Source of the DNA: JALORV01 sp035429725
GTDB lineage: Bacteria > Pseudomonadota > Gammaproteobacteria > Burkholderiales > Burkholderiaceae_F
Assembly (NCBI GenBank): GCA_035429725.1
Contig: DAOMFI010000030.1
Coordinates: 1-27,055, forward strand
Direction of reading: 5' to 3'
Length of the DNA: 27,055 bases
Shown: piece after piece, positions 15,841 through 23,547 of the stretch
Layout: each line of letters opens with the position of its first letter
How positions within the stretch are numbered: the first letter of the stretch is position 1
Position numbers and translations under genes: made by a program
Notes under the pieces: generated by a model
The model's database searches: none
Seen by the model: the letters and a program-made list of their open reading frames with translations, nothing else
What the model was told of the DNA's origin: nothing

Positions 15841-16776
15841 TCAGGGCAGCAACCGCGCGGCCACCGCGCCGGCCGAGATGAGCGCCGCATACCCGAGTTC
15901 CAGCTTGAACGTGCGGACCAGGATGGAGTTGTACGCGAGGCCCGGAGGGCATGCGACGAAGTCACGGTTGAGACGGAGCGCGGTTGGCAGCAACAGCAGC
16001 GGTGCCAGCAGTGACGGGGCACCTTCAAGCCAGGCGATGGGCAGCACCAGTGCAAAGGCGCCGTACAGGCTCGCGGAATACATGTGCTTCGCGGTTTGTG
16101 CACCGAACACGACAGGAAAGGTGCGCCGCCCGACGCTGCGATCGTGATCGATGTCGCGATGATTGTTCACCGCCAGTGCCGCGGCCGCCAGGGCGCCAAG
16201 GGCAATCGCGGCGAGCCAGGTCGTGAAGCCGATGTCACCGGTCTGGATGAAGTCCGAGCCTGCGACCGCGACCAGGCCGAAGAAGACAAAGACAACAAAC
16301 TCGCCGAACGGCGTGTATGCGATCGGCCGCGGCCCCCCCATGTAAGCCAGCGCCGCGATGATCGATGCCAGGCCGATCGCAAGGACAGGCCAGCCGCGGG
16401 CCGCTACGACAGGCAGTCCGATCGCGATTGCCAGCGCGCAGCACAGCACGATGGCGGTGCGCACCTGGCCCACCGACAGCCAGCCGTTGGCCGTCGCCCG
16501 CGGCAATCCGGTGCGGTTGCCGGCCAGCTCGGCACCGCGCGCCGTGTAGCCCACATCGTTCTGGAGGTTGCTGATGACCTGCAAAGCCACCGCAGCCGCC
16601 AACGCGAGCAGCGCGATCAGCGGTTCGAACTGGCCAGTTCGCTGCCACGCCAGCGCGGTGCCGACGGCCACCGGGCTGATGGCGACGAGCAGGCTCGGCA
16701 GGCGGACGGCGGCGGCCCAGGCCTGGAGGGAACCCGGGCGCACCAGGGAACTGTCTGTCAGATCGGAACTCGACAT
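15841..16776 (-). CDS. menA: UbiA-superfamily prenyltransferase, MenA-like (1,4-dihydroxy-2-naphthoate prenyltransferase type)
   Basis: A 311-aa membrane protein with about nine hydrophobic segments. It aligns by eye with E. coli MenA: the stretch LIALLALAAAVALQVISN leads into motif 1, NLQNDVGYTARGAE (residues 70-83), and motif 2 is NNHRDIDHDRSVGRRT (204-219). MGGPRPIAYTPFGEFVVF is also MenA-like. MenA attaches a polyprenyl chain to dihydroxynaphthoate in menaquinone synthesis. In motif 1 the second Asp of the usual NDYGD is Tyr77 and a later Asp is Glu83, so substrate or metal binding may differ. No other menaquinone gene is nearby, so the function is inferred from homology only. No ribosome-binding site is visible, and a CATACT box 9 nt before the ATG raises the chance of a nearly leaderless transcript. 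Confidence 0.82.
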   Translation of the reverse strand: MSSSDLTDSSLVRPGSLQAWAAAVRLPSLLVAISPVAVGTALAWQRTGQFEPLIALLALAAAVALQVISNLQNDVGYTARGAELAGNRTGLPRATANGWLSVGQVRTAIVLCCALAIAIGLPVVAARGWPVLAIGLASIIAALAYMGGPRPIAYTPFGEFVVFVFFGLVAVAGSDFIQTGDIGFTTWLAAIALGALAAAALAVNNHRDIDHDRSVGRRTFPVVFGAQTAKHMYSASLYGAFALVLPIAWLEGAPSLLAPLLLLPTALRLNRDFVACPPGLAYNSILVRTFKLELGYAALISAGAVAARLLP

Positions 16777-16944
16777 GCCGAAGTAAGTATGAAATTCACA
16801 GGTCCGGCGAGATTATCCGAGATTGAGGCCGGCGTACCGAACTCGAAAAGCAGCCGCCCGGCGGCTGACCGGCCCCGCCTTGACGCAGCGCACAGGGTAC
16901 ATTTGCCCCCGGCTGCCGCAGTAGGCGCAGAAAAGTGAAAGCTG

Positions 16945-17472
16945 ATGCAATCCCACCCGCGCTTCGCCCCGGTTGAATCCGACCTTTCGGTCAGCATTGA
17001 TGAGAGGTACTTCGAGGACTATGCGCCCGGCAAGATCATGAATTACGGCCCGATCGAAGTCGACGCGGCCGAAATCATCGACTTCGCGCGGCGCTACGAC
17101 CCGCAGGAGTTCCACGTTGATCCGGCACGCGCTGCGGCCGGTCCGTTTCGCGGCCTGGTCGCGAGCGGCTGGCATACGGCGTCGATGATGATGCGGGTGC
17201 TGGTCGACCGCTATCTGTCGCGCGTAGCGAGCCTCGGTTCGCCGGGCGTGGACGAACTGCGGTGGCTCGCGCCCGTCCGTCCGGGCGACCGGCTATGGGT
17301 CCACATCACCGTGCTCGAAGCACGCCGGTCCCGCTCCAAGCCGGACCGAGGAATGCTGCGATCCTTGATCGAAGTCTGCAGCGAACGTGGCGACGTCCTG
17401 ATGACCGTCAAGGCGATGACCCTGATGCTCTGTCGAAATCCGCCAGATCAGCCCACAGGAGCGTCAGAGTGA
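16945..17472 (+). CDS. MaoC-like hot-dog hydratase
   Basis: A 175-aa single hot-dog-fold protein. The active-site region reads FARRYDPQEFHVDP then RGLVASGWHTASMMM, matching the MaoC/R-hydratase pattern with the catalytic pair Asp52 and His57; the usual Asn-Pro between them is replaced by Gln-Glu. C-terminal ELRWLAPVRPGDRLWVHITV is the conserved substrate-entry strand. Such proteins hydrate trans-2-enoyl-CoA or related thioesters. It is divergent from the menA-like gene. Its TGA overlaps the GTG of the following Bug receptor by four bases, so the two are translationally coupled and probably work on the same imported acid after CoA activation. Confidence 0.9.
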   Translation: MQSHPRFAPVESDLSVSIDERYFEDYAPGKIMNYGPIEVDAAEIIDFARRYDPQEFHVDPARAAAGPFRGLVASGWHTASMMMRVLVDRYLSRVASLGSPGVDELRWLAPVRPGDRLWVHITVLEARRSRSKPDRGMLRSLIEVCSERGDVLMTVKAMTLMLCRNPPDQPTGASE

Positions 17473-18476
17473 CAGCACAGACGTTGCGGCGCAAGGTTGG
17501 GGGACTCGCACAGGGCGCGTTGGCGATGTGGATCGCATGCTGGGCCGGAGCGCTGGTCCCGGTCGCATCCGCGGCCGAATACCCGGACCGTCCGGTGCAC
17601 CTGATCGTGCCGTTCCCGCCCGGCGGCGGCGCGGACAACCTGGCGCGCACGATCATGCCGCGAGTCTCGCAGGCGCTCGGCCAGGCCATCGTCATCGAAA
17701 ACAAGCCCGGCGCCGGCGGCAATGTCGGAGCCGAGCTGGTCGCGCGCGCGGCCCCGGACGGTTACACGCTGCTCTACGGAACCAACGGCACCCACTCGAT
17801 CAATGCGAGCCTGTACCGCAACCTGCGCTTTGACCCGGTAAAGGACTTCGCGCCCGTATCGCGGATGACTTCGATCGCGGCGATGCTGATCGTCAATCCC
17901 AAGCTGCCCGCGCAGACCGTCGCGCAGCTGATTGACTACGCGCGGGCGAATCCCGGCAAGCTCAACTTCGCTTCCGCCGGCAACGGCACGACATCCCACC
18001 TCGCGGGCGAACTCTTCAAGACGATGGCGGGCATCGACATCGTCCACGTTCCGTACCGCGGCGGGGCGCTGGCGATCACCGACCTCATCGGCGGGCAGGT
18101 CGAGATGATGATCGAGGTAATGCCGAACGCCTATCCCTTGGCCCGTGAAGGCCGCGTGCGCGGGGTCGCCGTCAGCACGGCGCGGCGCGTGCCGAGCGCG
18201 CCCGAATTGCCGACGATCGACGAATCCGGACTGCCGGGCTTCGAAGTCAGTGCATGGGACGGCGTCCTCGCTCCGGCCGGCACACCGGCGCCCATCATCG
18301 CGAAGCTCAATGCAGCGATACGACAGGCGCTGGAAGACCCGGACGTTGTCGAGGCCCTGAAGGCACGCGGCGCGCAGCCGGTGCCGAGTTCGCCCGAGGA
18401 GTTCGCCCGCCACATCGCGGTCAACACCGAAAAGTGGGCGAAAGTCGTCAAGGCCTCCGGGGCCAAGATCGACTGA
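17469..18476 (+). CDS. Bug family (tripartite tricarboxylate transporter) substrate-binding protein
   Basis: A 335-aa periplasmic receptor. The start is the GTG at 17469, which overlaps the MaoC stop (GTGA) and has AGGAG 7 nt upstream; the frame is open back to 17262 but that part is a shadow. A signal peptide is clear: basic LRRKVGG, hydrophobic core to about residue 35, cleavage near ASA-AEYPDRP. The mature protein shows the Bug hallmarks PVHLIVPFPPGGGADNLAR, VIENKPGAGGNVGAE, ARAAPDGYTLLYG and the late SFEVSAWDG-like block (GFEVSAWDGVLAPAGTPAP). Bug proteins bind small carboxylates or amides. No TctA/TctB permease is adjacent, so it is an orphan receptor, as is common in betaproteobacteria. 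Confidence 0.95.
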   Translation: MTAQTLRRKVGGLAQGALAMWIACWAGALVPVASAAEYPDRPVHLIVPFPPGGGADNLARTIMPRVSQALGQAIVIENKPGAGGNVGAELVARAAPDGYTLLYGTNGTHSINASLYRNLRFDPVKDFAPVSRMTSIAAMLIVNPKLPAQTVAQLIDYARANPGKLNFASAGNGTTSHLAGELFKTMAGIDIVHVPYRGGALAITDLIGGQVEMMIEVMPNAYPLAREGRVRGVAVSTARRVPSAPELPTIDESGLPGFEVSAWDGVLAPAGTPAPIIAKLNAAIRQALEDPDVVEALKARGAQPVPSSPEEFARHIAVNTEKWAKVVKASGAKID

Positions 18477-19102
18477 GCTTTCTCCCTGTCAGGAGGCTGC
18501 AGCAGCAAGCGGGCGGTCCGACAGATGCGAGTTGTGGGGCATACGGGTCGGTGGCATGCCCAGCGCCGGTCAGCGGCTTATTGGCGACCGCTGCTCGACT
18601 TGAAGACCGGGGCCCGCTTCATAGCGCTTGGTACTCGCCTGCCTCTCGCTCAGAGTTGCTGAGTCTGCGAACTCCGAACCTGCGCCTGGTGTCGGCTCTG
18701 GTCAACGCGACGAGCCCGCGGTCGACACTGAGCTGCCTTGCTCCGTTTCCGAAAGCGGCTGTCGATTTCACGCAGAAGGCTGACACCGGCCTGATCGGCG
18801 GAACGCGACCCGATGCGGAAACTGTCCTTGAGCGAAAGCCGACCAAGCCATGCCGCACCAAGCCCTCATAGCGTTGTAGCGTCGATCCGTGCCTCACAAC
18901 TGCCGGCGGCGTTCGCAGAGTTCGACTAGGTGCGATGGATCGCTGCGGTCAACGCGAGCAATCGATGAACGCTTCTCGTTTTGAAGCGATAGCGTACCGC
19001 CTGTGCGGCAGGCCCTGACGAGTTCTTGATGTAGGTCGAATCCGGACACCTTTGCCCACCTAGGTTGGCCTGAAGAGAGACCAAAGAGGGGAAAGGTGCG
19101 CC
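18477..19102. other. 626-nt gene-poor intergenic stretch upstream of the PEP-CTERM esterase
   Basis: No frame here has a believable start plus coding character. A 92-codon minus-strand frame (18619-18897) has no ribosome-binding site or known motif. Visible structure includes a CGCTTC-N7-GAAGCG dyad at 18970-18988 and the CAGCGG...CCGCTG pair near 18573-18595. The last 60 nt hold the esterase leader with its ribosome-binding site. The composition looks like decayed or repeat-derived sequence, which only a nucleotide search can settle. Confidence 0.55.
18970..18988. promoter_or_regulatory. Inverted repeat upstream of the PEP-CTERM esterase
   Basis: CGCTTC, 7 nt (TCGTTTT), GAAGCG: a perfect dyad 115-133 bp upstream of the esterase ATG. 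It is a possible operator or small hairpin; no -10/-35 pair could be assigned with confidence. Confidence 0.35.
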
Positions 19103-20125
19103 ATGAAAGCTCTTAGCCGATTGCTTTCCAGTTGTGTGGCTTCGTGGGTTCTCGTGACTTCCGCCTACGCGGCGCCGTACTCGCAGTTCGTCGTGTTCGG
19201 CGACAGCCTGTCCGATGCGGGCAACGCCGCCTTTGTCACCTCCAACCAGTTCCCGCCCTCGCCGCCCTATGTCGGGACCTTCAGCAACGGGCCGACGGCC
19301 GCGCAGTACATCGCCGACCGGCTGGGCGTGTCCGTGGGACTCGGCTGGTCCGGCGTGAGCGCGGCGGCAAACAACTACGCCGTGGGTGGCGGACTTAATG
19401 GCATCGGCAACTACAACGTCCAGATCGGCAATCCTCCCGGGCTGGGCGCGGTGTTTCCGACCATGGCGGTCACCGGCATCCGCGAGCAGATCGAGCGCTA
19501 TGCGCTCGTGAACCCGGTGGTACCTGACGCTGCCAGCACGCTGTTCATGGTCTGGGGTGGACCCAACAATATCTTCCTCGGAGCAGAAACCGGCGACGAT
19601 CCGACGGTTTACATCCCGGCCGCACTCAACGACCTGGGCAACGACCTCCTCATGCTGGCGGGCATGGGAGCACGGCACTTGTTCGTACCCAGCATGCCGG
19701 ATCTTGGCCTGACGCCGGAGGCCCGTAACGCGGGGCCGGCAGCAATGGCGGGCCTGTCCGCGCTGAGCGCCGCCTACAACGGTGGCCTCGCCCAATTGCT
19801 TGCCGGGCTTGATGCCGCGTTCGATCCGCTCGGCATCGACTTGTTTTCGTTCGATACCGCTGCGTTCTTCGCGGATGTCACCGCGAACCCGGAGGCGTAC
19901 GGCCTGACGAACGCTACGGACTCGTGCCTGTTCACCGCTCCAGCCGTGTGCTCGACTTACCTGTACTTCGACAACGTGCATCCGACGACGGCAGCGCACA
20001 GCCTCCTTGCGCTGCAGTTCGCCTCAGCGGCCGGAATCGTTCCCGAGCCGGCCTTGTCTGGGCTCCTGCTGGTCGCACTCGTGGGACTGTGGGGCGTGCG
20101 GAGGCGGGCCTTCGCTCGCCAGTAG
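19103..20125 (+). CDS. SGNH/GDSL esterase with PEP-CTERM sorting signal
   Basis: A 340-aa exported hydrolase. Signal peptide residues 1 to about 24 end at SAYA-AP. Block I VFGDSLSDAGN places the nucleophile at Ser35, block III is GGPNN, and block V DNVHPT gives Asp290 and His293; together these are the GDSL/SGNH lipase-esterase set (thermolabile hemolysin/autotransporter esterase type). The C-terminus has V-P-E-P (313-316), a hydrophobic stretch and the Arg-rich tail RRRAFARQ, the PEP-CTERM tripartite signal recognised by exosortase EpsH in exopolysaccharide-making Gram-negatives. Two cysteines near the C-terminus may form a disulfide. The ATG has AAAGG 6 nt upstream. It is a single gene; no exosortase is in the window. 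Confidence 0.93.
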   Translation: MKALSRLLSSCVASWVLVTSAYAAPYSQFVVFGDSLSDAGNAAFVTSNQFPPSPPYVGTFSNGPTAAQYIADRLGVSVGLGWSGVSAAANNYAVGGGLNGIGNYNVQIGNPPGLGAVFPTMAVTGIREQIERYALVNPVVPDAASTLFMVWGGPNNIFLGAETGDDPTVYIPAALNDLGNDLLMLAGMGARHLFVPSMPDLGLTPEARNAGPAAMAGLSALSAAYNGGLAQLLAGLDAAFDPLGIDLFSFDTAAFFADVTANPEAYGLTNATDSCLFTAPAVCSTYLYFDNVHPTTAAHSLLALQFASAAGIVPEPALSGLLLVALVGLWGVRRRAFARQ

Positions 20126-20589
20126 ATTAGGCCGCGCACCGTCAGCGACAGAGGCAGCAGGGCGGCGCCGGTGCGCTGCTGCAACAGCGCCACCGGCGCG
20201 CCCACCAGCGCCCTGGTCTTCGCTACGGCGTTGCCTCCGTTGGCCGCTGCCAAGGCCGGCGTCCCCGTCAGGTCGCCGGCGCCTACGCGATCCGCCGCGA
20301 GCGCAACGACTGACTAAGCTCGAAGGAGGCGCGTCGATTCAGGCCTCAACCGGCTCCTTAATCCGGCCACGCGAAAGTCTAGACACGTCGGAAGCGTGGA
20401 TAGCGACCCGATGCCAGCTCAGCTTCCGCCAAAAGCAGCCAGCCATTCAGTGCAGTCGCCGCAAAGCTGTCCTGTTTGGTGCGGATCAGCACGCCAATGG
20501 CGTTGTCGGTTCTTGGCCGCCCTCTGCCCGTGAAGTCTTCGATGAAAGAACAGGTACGGCACGCCACGCGGATTTTGGGGACCGGGCGT
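20126..20589. other. 464-nt intergenic stretch between convergent genes
   Basis: It lies between the esterase stop and the end of the amidohydrolase gene. It contains the long hairpin at 20161-20202. A 73-codon minus-strand frame (20379-20600) and a 98-codon one overlapping the esterase have no ribosome-binding site or recognisable domain. I see no supported gene. Confidence 0.6.
20161..20202. terminator. Long GC hairpin 36 nt after the esterase
   Basis: Arms 20161-20178 and 20185-20202 pair over 17 bp with single-base bulges at 20164 and 20190 and a 6-nt loop (CTGCAA). It is the longest hairpin I found. Position just past the esterase stop suggests transcript termination or 3'-end protection, but there is no T-run, so it could also be a mobile palindromic repeat. 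Confidence 0.5.
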
Positions 20590-21942
20590 TCATCTCGCAA
20601 TGTTCTTGTGGATCCTGCCGTCCTTCATGATCACCACGAAGTTCCGGGCCGGATCGGCGACCAGGTCGAGGTTGACCGTCGGGTTACCGTCGACCAGCAA
20701 AAGGTCGGCGAGGGCGCCTTCTTCCACCACGCCGAGCTTCCCAGGATAAGGATCGCGCGGGCCGGACAGCTTGAGGAGCTCCGCGTTGGTGCCCGTGGCC
20801 ATCACCAGGAGCTCCGGCGCGCTGTACCAACGGCGCATCAACGCCAGCATCTCGCCCTGCCGCGCCGCCCCTTCCGCTGAGAACAGGATGTCCGTCCCGA
20901 ACGCCGTCTTGAGCTTGTACTTCCTGGCCAGCGCCAGAGTTCGCTCGGTGCCTGCCCACACTTGGCGCAGGCGCGCCATATTGGCCGGCGCGAGAGGCGG
21001 CGCGTGACCGTCGTCCACGAACGGCTGGAAGGAAAGCCAGATGCCCTTGTCCGCCATCATTTTCGCCGTGGCCTCGTCCATGAGATGCCCGTGCTCAATG
21101 ACCTTGACGCCAGCCGCGACGGCGCGCTGGATCGCGACGGGGGTGTACGCATGCACCGTCACGTACGTGCCCCAGTTCTCCGCCGCCTCGACCGCGGCGC
21201 GCAGCTCGGGCTCGGTGAACGTCGCGACGTCGAGCGGGCTGTGCGGCGACGCCACCCCACCGCCCGCCGTCAGCTTGATCTGCGACGCGCCGAGCAGGAG
21301 CTGCTCGCGTGCGCGCAAACGCACCTCGTCCGGCGAATCGGCCACCATGCTGCCGCCGATGAGCTCCATGCGCGACAGCGGCCCGCCGATCTGCCGCGGC
21401 AGCGCGGAGGGACTGCGGAAATCGCCGTGCCCGCCCGTGATCGTGATGATGGCGCCGGACGGATAGATGCGAGGGCCTACCACCAGCCCCTCGTCGATCG
21501 CGCGCTTCAGCCCGAACGATGGGCCGCCCAGATCGCGCACCGTCGTGAAGCCGCGCATGAGTGTGGCTTCTGCCTCGGCGGCCGCGAGCAGATTCGTGTA
21601 GCCGATGTCGCCTTCGATGGCCTGCGCGGGCGTGGGGCGAGCGAGCAACGTGTGCCAGTGATTGTCGATGAGGCCGGGCATCAGCGTGCGCCCGTTGCCG
21701 GCAACGCGCTGCACCCGCGTGTTTGCCGGATCGGCGATCGGCGCCATCGAGATCCTTCCGATGACGTTGCCGGTGACGAGTACATGTGCCGGCGCCGACA
21801 GCTGCCCGCGGGTGCCGTCGAAGATGCGGACATTTTCAAAGATCACCGCCGTTGTGGGCGTTCCCACCTGAGCTGGGGCGAGCGACGCCAAGAGGCAACC
21901 TGCAACGGCCGCCAACACCCTGGCTTTCCGCATGTCATTCAT
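20590..21942 (-). CDS. Exported metal-dependent amidohydrolase
   Basis: A 450-aa amidohydrolase of the imidazolonepropionase/Xaa-Pro-dipeptidase-like branch. The ATG at 21942 is chosen over 21957 because GGGAGG lies 7 nt upstream. The N-terminus is a signal sequence ending near LAPAQ; V-A-G-C at 13-16 could alternatively be a lipobox. The active-site set is complete: His95 and His97 (GLIDNHWH), Lys223 (SQIKLTAGGG, the probable carboxylated lysine), His264 (VTVHAYTP), His284 (VIEHGH) and Asp351 (FGTD). C-terminal GALADLLLVDGNP is typical. It would hydrolyse an amide, peptide or cyclic amide in the periplasm. It lies 219 nt downstream of a second exported hydrolase on the same strand. Confidence 0.93.
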   Translation of the reverse strand: MNDMRKARVLAAVAGCLLASLAPAQVGTPTTAVIFENVRIFDGTRGQLSAPAHVLVTGNVIGRISMAPIADPANTRVQRVAGNGRTLMPGLIDNHWHTLLARPTPAQAIEGDIGYTNLLAAAEAEATLMRGFTTVRDLGGPSFGLKRAIDEGLVVGPRIYPSGAIITITGGHGDFRSPSALPRQIGGPLSRMELIGGSMVADSPDEVRLRAREQLLLGASQIKLTAGGGVASPHSPLDVATFTEPELRAAVEAAENWGTYVTVHAYTPVAIQRAVAAGVKVIEHGHLMDEATAKMMADKGIWLSFQPFVDDGHAPPLAPANMARLRQVWAGTERTLALARKYKLKTAFGTDILFSAEGAARQGEMLALMRRWYSAPELLVMATGTNAELLKLSGPRDPYPGKLGVVEEGALADLLLVDGNPTVNLDLVADPARNFVVIMKDGRIHKNIAR

Positions 21943-22161
21943 CCGAAATCCTCCCACTGTCCGCGCGGCACTGCGCGGCCGCGCACAGCAAACGAAGTCT
22001 GGTGTGAAGTGATTCCGCCCCGACGTGGCAATAACAGCCCCTGTCCGCGCGGCGCCGCCTTAAGAGAATTCCATTCATTGCCTTTGAAGGTCCGCTAGCG
22101 GGCAAAGGGCGCAGCTATCGGCGAAGGCGGCTTGTGGCTGCAAGCGACGAGGCCGAAGTTT

Positions 22162-23223
22162 TCAGTAGAGCGCCACCGGATTACCCGGCGAACCCGTGGC
22201 ACCCTTCATCTTCAGCGGCGACCAGACGAACAGGAACTCGTAGGCCTTGTCGGCCACCAGCTGGGACAGGTCGAGGTTTTCGATGTTCCAGATGCCACGC
22301 TTGGTCTGCAGCTTGACGTGGCATTCGAATGGTTGCGGATTCTCGCCGCCAAAGCCCTTGCCGACCGCCTCGGTGCCCCAGTTGTCGGCCCCAGTCAGGA
22401 TGATCTTGCGTTCGGCGAGGTATTCGCAAGCGGAAATGCCGAATCCCGGTTCGCCGGCGTTGAATTGCGCGATGCGCTTTGCCTTCTCGGCCGCGTCGAA
22501 CTTGTCCCAGTCGCGCGGATGCCAGAGATCGCCGTGGCCGGTGTAGAGGAACACGCAGTCGCCGGTGCCGATCGGGGCGATGCCCTGCCGCTTGACCATG
22601 GCCTCGATGTCCTTGGCGGTGACGATGCCCGGATCGCTCGGGCTGTTCTCCTTCGGCGCCGGCAGCACTCCACCACGCAGCGCGACGGCATCGAGCAGCA
22701 CGCCGCGGCAGACGAAGCCCTTCTGTGCGACGTGCTCGACGCCGAGCGGTCCCATGCCGGCCGCGCCGATGCCTGGGTCGTGGTCGAAGCGGCCGTTGTA
22801 GTAGAAGCGGCCCTTGGAGGTGACGACGCCGATGTGCCCCGGCCCGTCAAACTGCGTGCCGATCTGCCCGAGCTCGGTGGTGACGACCTCGTCGTTGTAG
22901 ACGAGTTGTTGCGGCCCGAACGGTCCGCCGGTCGGCCGGCCCGGTATGAACAGGCGCCAGCTACGCGTGCCAAACGCGGGCGCGTCGGATGCATACACCT
23001 TGCCGAGCGTCGCGGTCTTGCCCCGCTTGACCAGCCCGACCGCCTTCAGCACCAGCTCAGGCGTAGTACGGTTAACGGCGCCGATCTTGTCGTCGGGGCC
23101 CCACTCGACGGGTGCCCACTTGCCCGTCAGCGGTTCGTCGTTGACCGGCATCTGGGCGCGGACCGGTGCCAGCAGGACAACGAGGCCGAGCACCAAGGCA
23201 GCGCGGTGCATGTGAAGTTGCAT
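22162..23223 (-). CDS. Exported cyclase-family (kynurenine formamidase-like) hydrolase
   Basis: A 353-aa protein with signal peptide MQLHMHRAALVLGLVVLLAP, cleaved near VRA-Q. The ATG at 23223 follows GGAGGA by 4 nt; the frame is open to 23328 but that is leader sequence. The core matches the Cyclase family (PF04199): WGPDDKIGAVNRTTPELVL, then IGTQFDGPGHIG, and later TGDCVFLYTGHGDLW and GADNWGTEAV. The usual metal motif H-x-G-T-H-x-D-x-P-x-H reads Q-x-G-T-Q-x-D-x-P-x-H (Gln120, Gln124, Asp126, His130), so two His ligands are Gln. The family hydrolyses N-formylkynurenine, cyclic amides or lactones; the substrate here is unknown. It is flanked by an exported amidohydrolase and a LysR gene on the same strand. 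Confidence 0.9.
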   Translation of the reverse strand: MQLHMHRAALVLGLVVLLAPVRAQMPVNDEPLTGKWAPVEWGPDDKIGAVNRTTPELVLKAVGLVKRGKTATLGKVYASDAPAFGTRSWRLFIPGRPTGGPFGPQQLVYNDEVVTTELGQIGTQFDGPGHIGVVTSKGRFYYNGRFDHDPGIGAAGMGPLGVEHVAQKGFVCRGVLLDAVALRGGVLPAPKENSPSDPGIVTAKDIEAMVKRQGIAPIGTGDCVFLYTGHGDLWHPRDWDKFDAAEKAKRIAQFNAGEPGFGISACEYLAERKIILTGADNWGTEAVGKGFGGENPQPFECHVKLQTKRGIWNIENLDLSQLVADKAYEFLFVWSPLKMKGATGSPGNPVALY

Positions 23224-23273
23224 GTCTTCCTCCGGAGTCGAGTGCAGATAGCCAATGAGTGAACCGGTCACGC

Positions 23274-23304
23274 CGGCGGCGGGACAGGATCGTGCCCGCC
23301 GCCG
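23274..23304 (-). promoter_or_regulatory. 10-bp hairpin in the presumed cyclase leader
   Basis: CGGCGGCGGG and CCCGCCGCCG pair perfectly around an 11-nt loop, 51 nt upstream of the cyclase ATG. It could be an attenuator, a stability element, or the terminator of the LysR gene upstream. Confidence 0.4.
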
Positions 23305-23378
23305 TCCGCGGCATCTCCCTCTTGCCAATGAAATTGGTGTGGCCAGATCTCATTCGCGAAGGAAGCGATCGGGGCACG

Positions 23379-23408
23379 AGTATCGGCCCTGGGACTGCAG
23401 GGGGTCAA
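23379..23408 (-). promoter_or_regulatory. Possible sigma-70 promoter for the cyclase gene
   Basis: Reading the minus strand: TTGACC (23408-23403), an 18-nt spacer, then GATACT (23384-23379), about 155 nt upstream of the cyclase ATG. The spacer contains a CCCTG-N6-CAGGG dyad that could be an operator. This is a motif match only. Confidence 0.35.
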
Positions 23409-23547
23409 CGAGCGTCCGCCTTTCGGCAAAACGGTGAGCTTCGACAGTGGCCGGTAGTGGGCGACCCTTGACCCACTGCATTCCTCCAGGCGCCGCCCGA
23501 GTACTTCGAGTTCGCCAACTGCAAGAAACAGAGGTTAGAGCACCCGC

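Larger units (their letters stand above)
23224..23547. other. 324-nt region between LysR stop and cyclase start
   Basis: No gene is supported. On the minus strand it holds a promoter candidate (23379-23408), a 10-bp hairpin (23274-23304) in the presumed leader, a small CCAAT-GAA-ATTGG dyad (23325-23337) and the cyclase ribosome-binding site (23228-23233). Confidence 0.65.

Noticed and set aside
18619..18897. 92-codon minus-strand frame in the gene-poor region
   Set aside because: No ribosome-binding site or known domain; kept only as part of the intergenic finding.
20379..20600. 73-codon minus-strand frame before the amidohydrolase end
   Set aside because: It has no start signal or recognised domain and overlaps the amidohydrolase 3' end.
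20962..22098. 378-codon plus-strand ORF
   Set aside because: Antisense to the amidohydrolase with a complete active site; no ribosome-binding site or domain.
22081..22108. CCTTTG...CAAAGG arms around CCGCTAGCGG
   Set aside because: The arms are short and unequally spaced; a terminator after the cyclase gene is possible but too weak to list as a feature.
22132..23262. 376-codon plus-strand ORF
   Set aside because: Antisense to the cyclase-family gene; no recognisable motif.
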